A stretch of 64,000 nt of DNA from Streptomyces erythrochromogenes (GCF_036170895.1 NZ_CP108036.1:8434533-8498532), one strand, 5' to 3'. Shown: positions 1 through 9,450, counted from the first letter of the stretch. Notes: generated from the letters alone by a model not told the origin. Made by a program: numbers and translations.

Positions 1-233
1 TAGCGGGCGCGATGAAGTGTCGGCCGGCTTCTGCCTGCGCGATCATGGCGTCAAGCGGGCACTCCATTCGGCATCTTGCGCTGCCTCCCGCTGGCGTCTG
101 CGTCTGTCGAAGATTCCCACCGCTGCGCCTCCCCAGTGCTCTGTGATCCCAGTTGTGCTGGATTGGCAGCCATATTGCCTCTAGCCGCGAGGGCGGGGAA
201 GGTCGAGGTGTACCGGGGCTCGCTGCATGAGAC

Positions 234-1140
234 GTGCGGCGCCAGCCTGCTTGGGGAACCAGGACTTCCGCGCCGCTCCCGGCAACCTGTCCCACGCCCG
301 ACATCGACCACTGCGGGAACTGCGGGACGACCGTCGCGATCGGGGGCTGGATGATCGCCTCGCTCGGCCGGTCCTGCCCGGACTGCACAGGGGGCCAAGA
401 GGCCGCCGTCGCCAGCCACCCCTGGCTGGCCATGATCAGTACCGCTTCGGGAGGGAAGTGGGCCCCCAAGTGCGGGGGAGCCCTGATCGACTCGCAACAC
501 GTCCTCACCGCGGCCCACTGCCTCGTTGACGGGGGCACCAGCCCGGCAGAGGTTGGGGTCCGGCTGGGCGAACACGATCTCCGCACATCAGACGAGGCCG
601 TCTCCTTGGACTACAACGTCGACCGGCTCCTGCCCCACCCCGGCTACAACCCCAGCACCCACGAAGGCGACCTCGCAGTCCTCACCCTCGCCCAACGGGT
701 CCAATTTCGCTCGAACATCCAGCCGAGCGGCCTTCCCACTACGGCCGGCTCCGACGCCGAGTACGTCGGCAAGATGGCCACCGTCGCCGGCTGGGGAGCC
801 CTGGCCGGCGTTCTCCCCGCCCCCTCCCGCATCTTGCAGGAGGCCGCCCTACAGATCGTCCACCTGGACTTCTGCCAGAGGGCCTACGGGCACCTCCCCG
901 GCCATCACGGCGAGCAAGCTGTGCGCCGCCTCCAAAGCCGACATGAGTACCTGCTCCGGCGACGGCGGCGCCCCCCTCGTCCTGCGCATGAACGGCGTCC
1001 CGACCCTGGTGGGCATCAACTCCTTCCACCGGGAGGGCCTGCTCGGCCCCGGCCAGTGCCGCGCCGACGGCTACCCCGACGTCTTCACCAGGGTCGCCTC
1101 CTACAGGACCTGGATCCAGGCCAGTAGGACCGGCTGTCCC
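234..1140 (+). pseudogene. Frameshifted trypsin-like (S1) protease homologue lacking the catalytic serine
   Basis: A chymotrypsin-fold protein can be read in two frames. The first frame (from about 234) carries the PWLAMI and CGGALI segments, the histidine motif TAAHC, the aspartate motif EGDLAVLTL and the VAGWG motif. At about 895-905 the reading switches by one base to ITASKLCAASKADMSTC, followed by SGDGGAPLV, VGINSF, and YPDVFTRV through TWIQ. In active S1 proteases the C-x-G-D-S-G-G-P motif holds the nucleophilic serine; here the equivalent string is CSGDGGAPLV, with Gly at that position. The overall pattern resembles animal trypsin-like non-catalytic homologues more than typical Streptomyces SGT trypsin. 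No signal peptide is evident before the domain, and the true start is unclear. The frameshift plus the Ser-to-Gly change suggest a dead gene, or a pseudoprotease with a sequencing error. Confidence 0.75.
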
Positions 1141-1223
1141 CACCGCCAGTCCGGCAGCGCCCGCACCGAGCCGGTGAACGAGCCGGCGGTCTTCAACAAA
1201 CCAAGGCCATCCCACTGCCCCTC

Positions 1224-1510
1224 TTGGGCTCACCTTGGCTGGACCCCACCTTCGCCGTCGCGCTCAAGAACAAAGGCCTCCCAGTCCCCGAGATCGCCAA
1301 GAAGCTGGTCATCAAGACCGGGAAGAACGCGGGCAAGTCCCCATCGGTCGCCTCGCTCTACCGGGCCCTCGCCGAAGCCGAGGAAGCCACCGCGGACGAC
1401 GGCCTGCCGATGCGGCCCACGCCCGTCCGCATCCGCCGACCTGGGGACCCGCTCACCGCCGAGGAGATCGACCTGCGCGACGCCTCCAGACCCAGCACCA
1501 CCCGAACGCG
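1224..1510 (+). pseudogene. Fragment of a helix-turn-helix protein, recombinase-tail-like
   Basis: This stretch encodes an ALKNKGLPVPEIAKKL... segment followed by GKSPSVASLYRALAE. That is a helix-turn-helix of the kind seen at the C-terminus of serine recombinases and in small actinobacterial DNA-binding proteins. No catalytic resolvase domain lies upstream, the only start is a weak TTG, and after about 1490 the reading slips into other frames. It sits between a broken protease and a broken DUF1524 gene, so it is most likely a transfer remnant. Assignment to the recombinase family is tentative. Confidence 0.4.
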
Positions 1511-1569
1511 GAGATCCGCAGCAGACCCCATGATCGTTCTCACCGATGACCGCTGTACCGATGTTCCCC

Positions 1570-1867
1570 GAGGCCGGACTCGGAACAGACCCCGTGGTCT
1601 GCCGCACGCCGGGAGGCGTATGCGAACGACCAGGCGTCCCCGGACACGCTGATCGCGGTGTCCGCCGCCTCCAAACGGTCCAAGGCCGACAAAGACCCGG
1701 CGGAGTGGCTTCCGTCGGACGGCTCCTACCACACGTATGCCGCGACCTGGGTCGCCACCAAGCTCCGCTGGGACCTGGCCGTCGACGAGGCTGAGCGCCA
1801 GGCACTTCTCGGACTCGCTGAGGACTGCCCCAACACGACTGTCGTCTACGAGCGCGCTGCCTCGTAG
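1570..1867 (+). pseudogene. C-terminal remnant of a secreted HNH-family (DUF1524) endonuclease
   Basis: The reading frame ending at the TAG of 1865-1867 contains AARREAYAND, SKRSKADKDPAEWLPSD, YAATWVATKLRWDL and a closing D-C-P-N-T pair. This is the hallmark tail of Streptomyces secreted DUF1524 nucleases (GmrSD C-terminal-like HNH). The HNH core and signal peptide normally found upstream are missing; the preceding AGLGTDP segment is in another frame. A second, shorter piece of the same family lies at about 4785. Non-functional. Confidence 0.65.
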
Positions 1868-2244
1868 AGGCCCGCAGCTCAGCTGCAAGGGGTGGCGGCG
1901 ACCGGGTGCTGGGAAGGAGCCTGCTGACCTGTCCAGCCTATCCACCACCAAGACGAGCAGGACCGGCTGTGCGACATCGTGGCCGGCTGGGGCGGGGGCA
2001 CCGTCGCCTACACCCCGCCCCGTAGCGCCTTCTCGCATGGAGGGCCAGACGGCGCAGCCCGCTCGCCGTGGTGGTGGCGGCGTCCTAGCGTGGAGTAGCC
2101 CAGGACCGTGGCCCCGGCCGGGGCCTCCTGCCCGGGCCGTCCGGTACGGATCCCGCGTCGCGGCAGGGCTCTGTGGTAGCAGCAGCAGGTCGCACAGCAG
2201 CACACACAGCACCGGTGCTCGCGCCGCTGGTGGGACGGAGACAG
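1868..2244. other. Intergenic stretch with no recognisable gene
   Basis: No convincing coding segment is seen on either strand. The last 20 bases hold the ribosome-binding site of the downstream sulfatase (GGGACGGAG at about 2232-2240). The rest looks like decayed sequence between the DUF1524 remnant and the sulfatase. Confidence 0.5.
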
Positions 2245-4605
2245 ATGGCGCAGTCGTCGTGGAGTGAGTACAGGCCGGGGCAGCGGTTTCCGGGGGCGAT
2301 CGGGCGGACGACCGATGAGTCGAGTCCGGCGTGGCCCCAGCCGGTGCGGGCGGTGGCGGGTGCGCCGAACGTGTTGTTCATCGTGTTCGACGACACGGGG
2401 TTCGGGCAGTTCGGCTGCTACGGCAGTCCGATCGAGACGCCGAATCTGGACGCGCTGGCCGCAGGCGGGCTGCTGTACAGCAACATGCACACCACCGCGC
2501 TGTGCTCGCCGTCGCGCTCCTGCATCATCACGGGCCGCAACCACCATGCCAACGGCATGGCCGCGATCACGGAACTGGCCACCGGCTACCCGGGCTACAA
2601 CGGGCAGATCCCGTTCGAGAACGGGTTCCTGTCGGAGATGCTGCTGCAGCACGGCTACAACACGTACATGGTCGGCAAGTGGCACCTGATGCCCTCGGAG
2701 CAGGAGTCGGCGGCCGGGCCGTACGACCGGTGGCCGCTGGGGCGGGGCTTCGAGCGGTTCTACGGGTTCCTCGGCGGCGACACGAGCCAGTGGTATCCGG
2801 ACCTGGTGTACGACAACCACCAGGTCGAGCCGCCGGCCACGCCGCAGGAGGGCTACCACCTGACGGAGGACCTGGTCGAGCGGGCGATGTCGTTCATCGC
2901 CGACGCCAAGCAGGTCGCCCCGGACAAGCCGTTCTTCCTGAACCTGTGCCCCGGCGCGACCCATGCCCCGCACCATGTGCCCAAGGAGTGGGCCGACCGC
3001 TACCGGGGACGGTTCGACGACGGCTGGGACGCCTACCGCGAGCAGACCTTCGCCCGGCAGAAGCAGCTCGGCGTGGTGCCCGCCGACGCCCGCCTGTCCC
3101 CGCGCGATCCGGACGTGCCCACGTGGGAGTCGCTGTCCCCGGAGGCAAGGAGACTTGCCGCGCGGATGATGGAGGTCTACGCCGGGTTCCTCTCCCACAC
3201 CGACCACCACATCGGGCGGCTGGTGGACTTCCTGAAGGAGACAGGCGAGTTCGACAACACGCTGATCATGGTGGTCTCCGACAACGGTGCGAGCGCCGAG
3301 GGCGGGGCGACCGGCACCACCAACGAAGTGCAGTTCTTCAACAACGCGCCCGAGACGCTGGAGGAGAGCCTGACGCAGATCGACGAGCTCGGCGGCCCCT
3401 CCACGTTCAACCACTACCCGTGGGGATGGACCTGGGCGGGCAACACGCCGTTCCGGCGGTGGAAGCGGGAGACCTACCGCGGCGGCGTCAGCGACCCGTT
3501 CCTCGTCCACTGGCCCGACGGCATCAAGGCCCGAGGTGAGATCCGCGACCAGTTCGCGCACATCATCGACATGGTGCCCACCGTCCTGGACGTGCTCGGC
3601 ATCGAGGCGCCCACGACCATTCGGGGGGTCACCCAGTCACCCCTGCACGGGGTCAGCTTCGCGCACACCTTCGACGACGCTGGCGCGGCGAGCCGCCACC
3701 ACACCCAGTACTACGAGATGCTCGGGCACCGGGCGATCGACCACGACGGATGGCGGGCGGTCTGTCCCTGGCCCGGTCCCTCGTTCGAGGAGGCCGAGCG
3801 GCCCTTCGGCACTCCGATCACCATGGCCGACCTCGACGACCTCGACGCCCACCACTGGGAGCTCTACCACGTCGACGAGGACATCGCCGAAACCCGGAAC
3901 CTCGCCCAGGAGCACCGCAGCAAACTCATCGAGATGATCGCGCTGTGGTACGTGGAGGCCGGCAAGTACAACGTGATGCCGATCGACGGCAGCGTCCTGC
4001 AGCGCATCATGACCGAGCGCCCGCAGATCACCGAGAACCGCACCAGCTACACCTTCCGTTCCGGCACCCAGGCCGTGCCCGCCGCAGTCGCCCCCCGGGT
4101 CCTCAACCGCCCCCACAGCGTCACCGCCGACGTCGAGATCCCGCCCGGCGGCGCGCAGGGCGTCCTGCTCTGCCAGGGCACCAACGCCGGCGGCTGGTCC
4201 CTCTACGTCAAGGACGGCCACCTCCACTACGCCCACAACTACGTCCAACGGGCCCTGCACCACGTCGCCTCCAGCGAAACCGTGCCCGAGGGGCGGCACG
4301 CGCTGCGCTTCGAGTTCGAGCCCACCGGCGCCCCCGACATCGCCCACGGCAAGGGCGCACCCGGCCGCGCCCAGCTCTACATCGACGGCCGCCTCGTCGG
4401 CGAGACCGAGATGCCGGTCACCACGCCGATCACCTTCAATCCGGGCGGCATGGCTTGCGGCGCCAATCCCGGATCTGCCGTCACCCCCGACTACCAGGCG
4501 CCGTTCCGCTTCACCGGCACTCTTCACAGCGTCACCGTCGACCTGTCCGGCGACCTCATCGTCGACGCCGAGAGCGAGATGCGCATGCACATGGCCCGCC
4601 AGTGA
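2245..4605 (+). CDS. Type I arylsulfatase
   Basis: A 786-aa sulfatase. The ATG at 2245 is chosen because GGGACGGAG sits just upstream and the conserved domain begins soon after (APNVLFIVFDDTGFGQFGCYG, holding the metal-binding Asp pair). The signature ALCSPSRS places the cysteine that becomes formylglycine at residue 87. GRNHH, a VGKWHL motif and VVSDNGAS supply other active-site residues. A C-terminal third of about 200 residues, with VTADVEIPPGGAQGVLLCQG, resembles the beta-sandwich tail of bacterial arylsulfatases. The family hydrolyses sulfate esters and needs a formylglycine-generating enzyme, which is not seen nearby. There is no signal peptide, so it is probably cytosolic. It stands alone between wreckage, suggesting an individually acquired gene. 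The natural substrate cannot be read from sequence. Confidence 0.92.
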   Translation: MAQSSWSEYRPGQRFPGAIGRTTDESSPAWPQPVRAVAGAPNVLFIVFDDTGFGQFGCYGSPIETPNLDALAAGGLLYSNMHTTALCSPSRSCIITGRNHHANGMAAITELATGYPGYNGQIPFENGFLSEMLLQHGYNTYMVGKWHLMPSEQESAAGPYDRWPLGRGFERFYGFLGGDTSQWYPDLVYDNHQVEPPATPQEGYHLTEDLVERAMSFIADAKQVAPDKPFFLNLCPGATHAPHHVPKEWADRYRGRFDDGWDAYREQTFARQKQLGVVPADARLSPRDPDVPTWESLSPEARRLAARMMEVYAGFLSHTDHHIGRLVDFLKETGEFDNTLIMVVSDNGASAEGGATGTTNEVQFFNNAPETLEESLTQIDELGGPSTFNHYPWGWTWAGNTPFRRWKRETYRGGVSDPFLVHWPDGIKARGEIRDQFAHIIDMVPTVLDVLGIEAPTTIRGVTQSPLHGVSFAHTFDDAGAASRHHTQYYEMLGHRAIDHDGWRAVCPWPGPSFEEAERPFGTPITMADLDDLDAHHWELYHVDEDIAETRNLAQEHRSKLIEMIALWYVEAGKYNVMPIDGSVLQRIMTERPQITENRTSYTFRSGTQAVPAAVAPRVLNRPHSVTADVEIPPGGAQGVLLCQGTNAGGWSLYVKDGHLHYAHNYVQRALHHVASSETVPEGRHALRFEFEPTGAPDIAHGKGAPGRAQLYIDGRLVGETEMPVTTPITFNPGGMACGANPGSAVTPDYQAPFRFTGTLHSVTVDLSGDLIVDAESEMRMHMARQ

Positions 4606-4779
4606 CCCGCGGGTGGCCTACGGAGTCGCGGACCAACCCCGCAGTGGGCAACACCTGCGCGAGGAGAGGCGATCCACCGGGTACAGCAGGCCCAACGTAG
4701 GCACTCCACTACCGGCCCACAGGGAATACCGCACGGTTCGAATGACGCTCCCCGCCAGCTGGGGCGTCGGCGTGGACGG

Positions 4780-5105
4780 CGGCGCGGCGTGAGGCGTACG
4801 CGAACGACCAGGGCCAGCCGGCCTCGCTGGTCGCGGTGACCACCCGCTATAAGACGGTGCGCCCGTTCCTGGCGCTGCTGGGCGAGTCGAAGGCGCTGGC
4901 GGCGTCGACCGGCGGCGCGCGGGTGCTGGCCGGGGTGAAGCGGCTGCCCGCGCTGGCGCGACGGGTGAAGGACAAGCCGCTGCTGCCGCGCGAGGTCGAC
5001 GAGAAGCTGGTGCCGGCCGCGTGGCGCAAGGCGGTGTACGCCAACGCCGGTCTGCCGCAGGGGTCGGTGGACCGGGACGCGTACGTGGTGTGCGCGACTC
5101 AATCG
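4780..5105 (+). pseudogene. Chimeric remnant: DUF1524 scrap joined in frame to a Tn3-family transposase fragment
   Basis: One open frame starts with ARREAYANDQGQPASLVAVT, the segment that precedes DKDPAEWLP in DUF1524 nucleases. It then runs straight into TRYKTVRPFLALLGESKAL, VPAAWRKAVY and SVDRDAYVVC. The second part matches the central region of Tn3-family TnpA proteins, where VPxAWRxxV and VDRxAYxxCVLE are conserved. The transposase stops after YVVC; the following ATQSPMPR is foreign. Both partners are partial, so the join marks a recombination or deletion scar. Confidence 0.6.
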
Positions 5106-5895
5106 CCTATGCCGAGGTGATGGACGTGCAGTTTCGCATCATGGCCGAGGGATACGCAGCACCGGATGATCCCGGGATCGTCATGCGCGCGCAATGGGTC
5201 GGGGAGGCCCTCCGGTCACGTCCGCTGTTCATGGTGCCGCGCGATGGTGCGAATACTGAATGGGACTCGTTGCCCTCCGAGGAGTACCACTTCAACAGCC
5301 GCCCTCCGAGGAGCACCACGCCAACGAACAGTCCATGGTCCGACATGGTGTGACTCATGACGAGGGGAAGAGGAGAGACGGTCGGGTAACGCTGCCCCGC
5401 CGTGCGGAGATGGTTGCCAGGCTCTCTGAGATCGCTCTGCGCTTCCCGGCGTACCGGGCGGTCTGCGAGCGCCACATCGCCGACCGCCCCGCGAGCTGAC
5501 CACCCGGGTGTCCGCCTGGCGTCCCGCGGACTGAAACTGCCCCCTGTCGGCGCTCGTCCGCACCCTGGGCTGATCCCCGGGGTGACCGCGCTGTCGCCGC
5601 GGCGCCCGTCCCTGCGGGGATCGTCCGTTCGGTCCGGCCGGGGCGGAGGTCAGCCGTTCTCCCGGCTGGTCGTCACGCTCCACCGGAGCAGCGTCACTGC
5701 CCGCCTGCCCGTCCGGCAGGTTCTCGGCCGGATCCTCCAGCGGGGCCTGGACCGGGTGGACGACTTCATCCGGGAGGCACGCGACCGGGGCCTGCTGGAG
5801 CGCTCAGCCAGCTGCCCTGGCCCCCGGCGGCCCGGCCAGGGGAGAGCCCTCGCCGCAGGTCGGGCCGCCCGACGGGGCCGTCGGGAAGGCCGGGT
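5106..5895. other. 790-bp region without a supported gene
   Basis: Several short open frames cross this stretch, but none has a good start with a ribosome-binding site plus a recognisable protein. A segment at about 5640-5810 could encode RLVVTLHRSSVTARLPV and DDFIREARDRGLLE, which looks protein-like and may be a decayed small gene. I could not name it. Confidence 0.4.
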
Positions 5896-6660
5896 TCAGA
5901 GTCCCTGGGCGGCTCGGAGGCGGTCGATCTGGCGCAGGACGGGCGTCTCGGAGACGCCCGGGTAGGGCTCTGTCCCTGTCGCGCCGAGGTCGGTGATGCA
6001 CACGCCGACCCGGGTCACGATGCGGTCGATGACCTCGGCGGGGCCGGTGGAGCCCGCATCGGTCATGGTCATCCGGATGCGCAGAGTGTCCTCCGGGAAG
6101 CCCGCCGTGTCGAGGTCTTCGTAGCGGGTCGTGACCGTGCGGCCGTCCTCCTCCACCGTGGGACAGCCCGCGAGTGCCGTGCGCAGCCGGCCGAACACCG
6201 TTGAGGCGTCGGTCCCCGGATAGGACGACAGTACGTTGACCGTCGGGCTTCCCGGTTCCTCGGTGTCGAAGGTCTGGGAGACGGCGGCGTGGGCGCCTCG
6301 CTGGCGGAGCAGGCCCCACATGGTGGTACAGGGGTCCTTCAGTTCGGCCGGGGACAGCGGTCTCCCCTCGACCCAGTCCAGGCTGTGGGTGCTGCCCCCG
6401 TCCTCCAGGACCCCGGCGGTCTCGCCCGGCTGCAGCGCCAGTTCCGCCAGTCGCGCGGTGTCCGGTATCTCGCCTGCCGCACCCGGTGTCGGCAACGCAG
6501 CGGTGGGCGCCGGCTTCGAGGGGGCGGGCGCGGCGGAGGTGCGCGTGCCGTCTGCCGGGCGGCCGGCGCCGCCGGGTGCGGGGGTGCCTCCGCAGGCGGA
6601 GAGCAGCAGGCAGCCGGCGGTGACCAGTGCGGCGGAGAAGACGAGACGGTACTCGGACAC
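5896..6660 (-). CDS. Secreted lipoprotein with PknH-like sensor-domain features
   Basis: A 254-aa protein. It starts with a charged residue and a hydrophobic run ending in LLSACGG, a clean lipobox with the acylated Cys at about residue 23. A Pro/Ala/Thr-rich linker of about 35 residues follows, then a globular domain of about 190 residues. Three cysteines (DPCTTMW, AGCPTV, VGVCITD) are spaced as in extracytoplasmic PknH-type sensor domains of actinobacteria, which usually form disulfides. It is therefore predicted to be anchored on the outer face of the membrane. No partner gene is next to it. The ligand is unknown, and the family assignment is suggestive rather than firm. Confidence 0.75.
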   Translation of the reverse strand: MSEYRLVFSAALVTAGCLLLSACGGTPAPGGAGRPADGTRTSAAPAPSKPAPTAALPTPGAAGEIPDTARLAELALQPGETAGVLEDGGSTHSLDWVEGRPLSPAELKDPCTTMWGLLRQRGAHAAVSQTFDTEEPGSPTVNVLSSYPGTDASTVFGRLRTALAGCPTVEEDGRTVTTRYEDLDTAGFPEDTLRIRMTMTDAGSTGPAEVIDRIVTRVGVCITDLGATGTEPYPGVSETPVLRQIDRLRAAQGL

Positions 6661-6711
6661 GCGAAAACCCCCCAGAGTGCGAGCGGACCTGAACGGTCCG
6701 CCCGCACTCTA

Positions 6712-6757
6712 ACCAGCGTCCTGTCCCCCTCCCCGGGGAGGGGGACAGGACGCTGGT
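6712..6757. repeat. Perfect 46-bp palindrome
   Basis: Two 23-bp arms (6712-6734 and 6735-6757) are exact reverse complements with no loop bases between them; the centre is CCCC|GGGG. It lies just upstream of the lipoprotein start, so it cannot be that gene's terminator. It abuts a 39-bp tandem repeat. It may be a bidirectional terminator, a protein-binding site or a mobile-element end. Confidence 0.85.
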
Positions 6758-6832
6758 GGCACCCCTGCGGAACTCAGTCCTGGAACACGAAGAGGTGGCA
6801 CCCCTGCGGAACTCAGTCCTGGAACACGAAGA
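6755..6832 (+). repeat. Exact tandem duplication of a 39-bp unit
   Basis: Units 6755-6793 and 6794-6832 are identical. The unit length is a multiple of three, and one frame reads VAPLRNSVLEHEE twice in succession. No start codon or surrounding protein makes this a credible gene. The repeat directly follows the 46-bp palindrome and shares its last three bases. Confidence 0.85.
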
Positions 6833-7118
6833 GGCCTCCGCGGCGGGTGCGGGAGCCGCACGGCAGGAGCCGGCGCCCACGGGTTCCCGGCTCGGCCCCG
6901 GCTTCTCCTGCTGCCTCGTCGTCCATTCAGGTTCTTCCGGCGCGCGGGCCGGGAACGGGGGCGTGGCTGGCGCAGGCTTCGTTGATGGACGTTCTGGTGC
7001 GGGCCGCTGTGACGCGGCCCCCGGCCGAGATGGCCGCTCTGGTTGTGGAGGCCGTCCGGGTGCTGGGCAGCAGGTGAACCGGCGGGCAGCCCGCCGTAGC
7101 AACGTGGGCCCGCTGGGC
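6833..7118. other. Intergenic region with a possible small-gene tail
   Basis: No supported gene. One plus-strand frame ends at 7077 with MDVLVRAAVTRPPAEMAALVVEAVRVLG, which has the helical look of small Streptomyces regulatory proteins. It has no usable start and may be a remnant. Confidence 0.3.
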
Positions 7119-8010
7119 TCAACCCAGGAGATCGGGCGCGCGCAGCATCTCGGGCGGGATGTCCCAGGCGTCGACCAGGTCGCGCGCGAGCGGCCGGACC
7201 TTGCGGCACAGGTCGCTCACCTCGCGGCTGATCGTCTTCGAGCGCTGCACGGTCAGTCGACCGTGCTCCATGAACCAGGCCCGGTCCGCCTCGATCGTCG
7301 AGAGGGCGAACAGATCGCACAGCAAGGCCAGTGCGACCTTCTCATCGCCCTCGGGCATCGCGCGTACCTTCTCCACGAACGCCTCCGTCACCAGCCGCTC
7401 GACGTGGGCGCGGGCGAGCGCGACGACGTGGTCCTGCACCTGTGAGAAGACCGCACCCGGGTCCCGCTTCTGGTCGGTCCCGCTCTTGATCCGGCGGGCC
7501 AGGCCGGCCAGCATGTGCTCTTCCTGGAAGCGGACCATGGCGAGCTGGTAGTCGGAGTCGAGCAGTCCGGCTTCCCGGTCCCATTCGTCGCCGCCGGGCA
7601 GCAGATCGCGTTCGCGTTCGAGCGGCTTGTGGACGGAGGTTCGCTCCAGGAGCGTTTCGACGGCGAGGCCGGTGACGAAGCGGACCATGCCCGCTTGGTC
7701 GAGGTCCTCGAACGCGCTCGCCTGATCGGTGAGCAGCCCCTTGGCGACGAGCTGCAGAAGGACGTGGTTGTCGCCTTCGAAGGTGGTGAACACGTCGCTG
7801 TCGGCCTTGAGCGCGGCGAACCGGTTGACCGCGAGGTATCCGGCGCCGCCGCAGGCTTCGCGGCACTCCTGGACGACCCGGGTGGCATGCCAGGTCGCGA
7901 GAGCCTTCAGCCCCGCGGCGCGGGACTCGAGGCGGCGCCGCTCCTCGGCGTCGTCCGTGATGCCGGAGAAGACGTCGTGCAGCTGTGAGCGGACCACGTC
8001 CTGGGCGCCG
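7119..8010 (-). pseudogene. Acyl-CoA oxidase/dehydrogenase, C-terminal half only
   Basis: The minus-strand frame holds about 300 residues of the C-terminal helical part of a large actinobacterial acyl-CoA oxidase/dehydrogenase: RAAGLKALATWHATRVVQECREAC, GGAGYLAVNRF, and SDVFTTFEGDNHVLLQLVAKGLL. EGDN with the nearby CGG loop is the family's conserved flavin and catalytic region. The stop is intact at 7119-7121. Upstream of about 8010 the similarity ends abruptly: there is no N-terminal and middle acyl-CoA dehydrogenase domain, and the reading passes into unrelated Arg/Pro-rich sequence. The enzyme, which would act in fatty-acid beta-oxidation, is therefore truncated by a deletion or rearrangement. 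Confidence 0.8.
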
Positions 8011-8305
8011 TGCAGATCCGGGCGGCAGCCCGTCGTGCGGGCGGGCCTGCCCCGTGACGCCGGGGGAGGTGCGTCACGGGGACGGAGCCCCCTCCGGAAG
8101 CCCACCCCCACGGCGAGGCCTCCGACATGTACGCGTCTGACCCGGCGTCTCCACCCCAAACGCCCCTTCTTCGCAGCAGTTCTGAGAAGGCGTCACTTCT
8201 TGCCGCTCCCAGCGCGCCTGCGGGGCCGCTCTACTGCTGGTCAGCACGCGGAATCGGACTCCGCTCCGGATGCCCTGCCGCCCGGGACGTCGCACGCTGG
8301 GTTGT

Positions 8306-8530
8306 ATGGCGGACCAGACGGAGATCGTGATCCATCCCGTGTCGCCGCAGGGCGGGCGGAAGGTCACCGCGCACGTCCTCGGCGTGGACGCCGACCTCGG
8401 TCGGGCGTTCACGCCCGCGGATGTGTCGGAGTTCCTGCGCCGGGCCGGCCTGGAAGATGTGGACCTGTCCGAGGCGGGGCCGATCCGGTGGGAGGGCGGC
8501 GGCCCCGAAGTGTGGACCGGCGACATCTGA
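8306..8530 (+). CDS. Small hypothetical protein, 74 aa
   Basis: The ATG at 8306 begins MADQTEIVIHP and the protein ends PEVWTGDI. It is acidic, soluble and has no membrane segment. The ribosome-binding site is weak. I do not recognise a named family, but the balanced composition and typical Streptomyces codon pattern support a real gene. An alternative upstream ATG at 8270 gives 86 aa but adds an Arg-rich extension. Confidence 0.55.
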   Translation: MADQTEIVIHPVSPQGGRKVTAHVLGVDADLGRAFTPADVSEFLRRAGLEDVDLSEAGPIRWEGGGPEVWTGDI

Positions 8531-8853
8531 CCCGCCCGGCTCGCGAGACTCCTGCGCGGGACGGGCATCCCTGTCGGCGGGCGCCGGCGGGCCGACCCCT
8601 TGTATCGGGTGTGCAGGCGGCTGTTGGAGCCTTCTCCGTCCTGGGCGCTGTCGTTCTTCGGGGGCGGCCCGGCGATGACCTCCCGCTTCCCGTTCTCGGC
8701 CGGGGTGCCGGCGGGAAGCTCGTGACGCATTCGCACGGGCCGCCGCTCACCCGTCCGCCACGGTACGTAGCTGAAATGGTGCGCGCTGTGACTCCGGGTG
8801 TCAGCGTGGCGGAGGAAGTACCACCCCACGCAACGCATTGAGGAGTCGCCGTC
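8531..8853. other. Intergenic region, no gene seen
   Basis: I see no supported coding sequence on either strand. The final bases contain the GAGGAG ribosome-binding site of the next gene at about 8839-8844. Confidence 0.45.
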
Positions 8854-9045
8854 ATGGGCGGTACGCAGGACAAGCGCCAGGAGCCGGGCAAGGTCCGCGA
8901 GGAACAGCAGCGCCCACAGCGCCCGCAGCGGCCCGGTCAGGACCCGGTGCACCCCGAGCCCGGCATGCCTTCCCGCGGCGGCCAGCGCCCGGAGGACATG
9001 GAGCGGCGCCGCGACGAGCGCGACGACCTGCGCGAGGACTTCTGA
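8854..9045 (+). CDS. Small, highly charged hydrophilic protein, 63 aa
   Basis: It starts with ATG at 8854 behind a TTGAGGAG ribosome-binding site. The product is rich in Gln, Arg, Glu and Pro (EEQQRPQRPQRPGQDP) and ends with an alternating Arg/Asp/Glu helix. There are no hydrophobic segments, so it is probably intrinsically disordered. Such proteins are common in Streptomyces but have no known function. A strong hairpin immediately downstream supports a monocistronic gene. Confidence 0.6.
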   Translation: MGGTQDKRQEPGKVREEQQRPQRPQRPGQDPVHPEPGMPSRGGQRPEDMERRRDERDDLREDF

Positions 9046-9067
9046 CGCAAACGGCATCCCACGCACG

Positions 9068-9110
9068 CAGAGCCCGGCCAGGCGCCCGTAGTCACCCCGG
9101 CCGGGCTCTG
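9068..9110 (+). terminator. Hairpin terminator after the 63-aa gene
   Basis: Twelve-base arms (9068-9079 and 9099-9110) pair perfectly around a 19-base loop, 22 bp after the stop codon. The rest of the interval to 9450 shows no gene I can support. A 64-codon open frame at 9235 has a plausible GAGAAGGGG upstream but an unconvincing, low-complexity protein. Confidence 0.7.
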
Positions 9111-9450
9111 TCCATGCCACCGCCCGGCCCCACCACAGGCCTGGGGCGCAGCGTCGGCGCCCGGCCATGGTGGCGTGGCCCCGGGGGCCACGCTCAGCCG
9201 GCCTGCGCCTCGGGGGAGCTGAGAAGGGGCCACCATGCCATCGGCCACCACCACGGAGTCGGACAGCTCGCCGGACGACAGGTCACCCCGGTCCCTGTCA
9301 CGCGTTCACACCCGGCGGTCAAGGTGCCGGAACCCCGGGAGTGCCGCGTCGTTGGACGGTTGGGACGCATACCGCCCGGGAAACTTCATCCGTTCCCCCA
9401 CGGGTCTGCCCGGCGCGGGTCCGGCGTGACCCGGCCGCGTTGGGCAGGGC

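Noticed and set aside
9235..9429. 64-codon plus-strand frame with GAGAAGGGG upstream
   Set aside because: Ser/Arg/Pro-biased product with no conserved look; the start signal alone is not enough.
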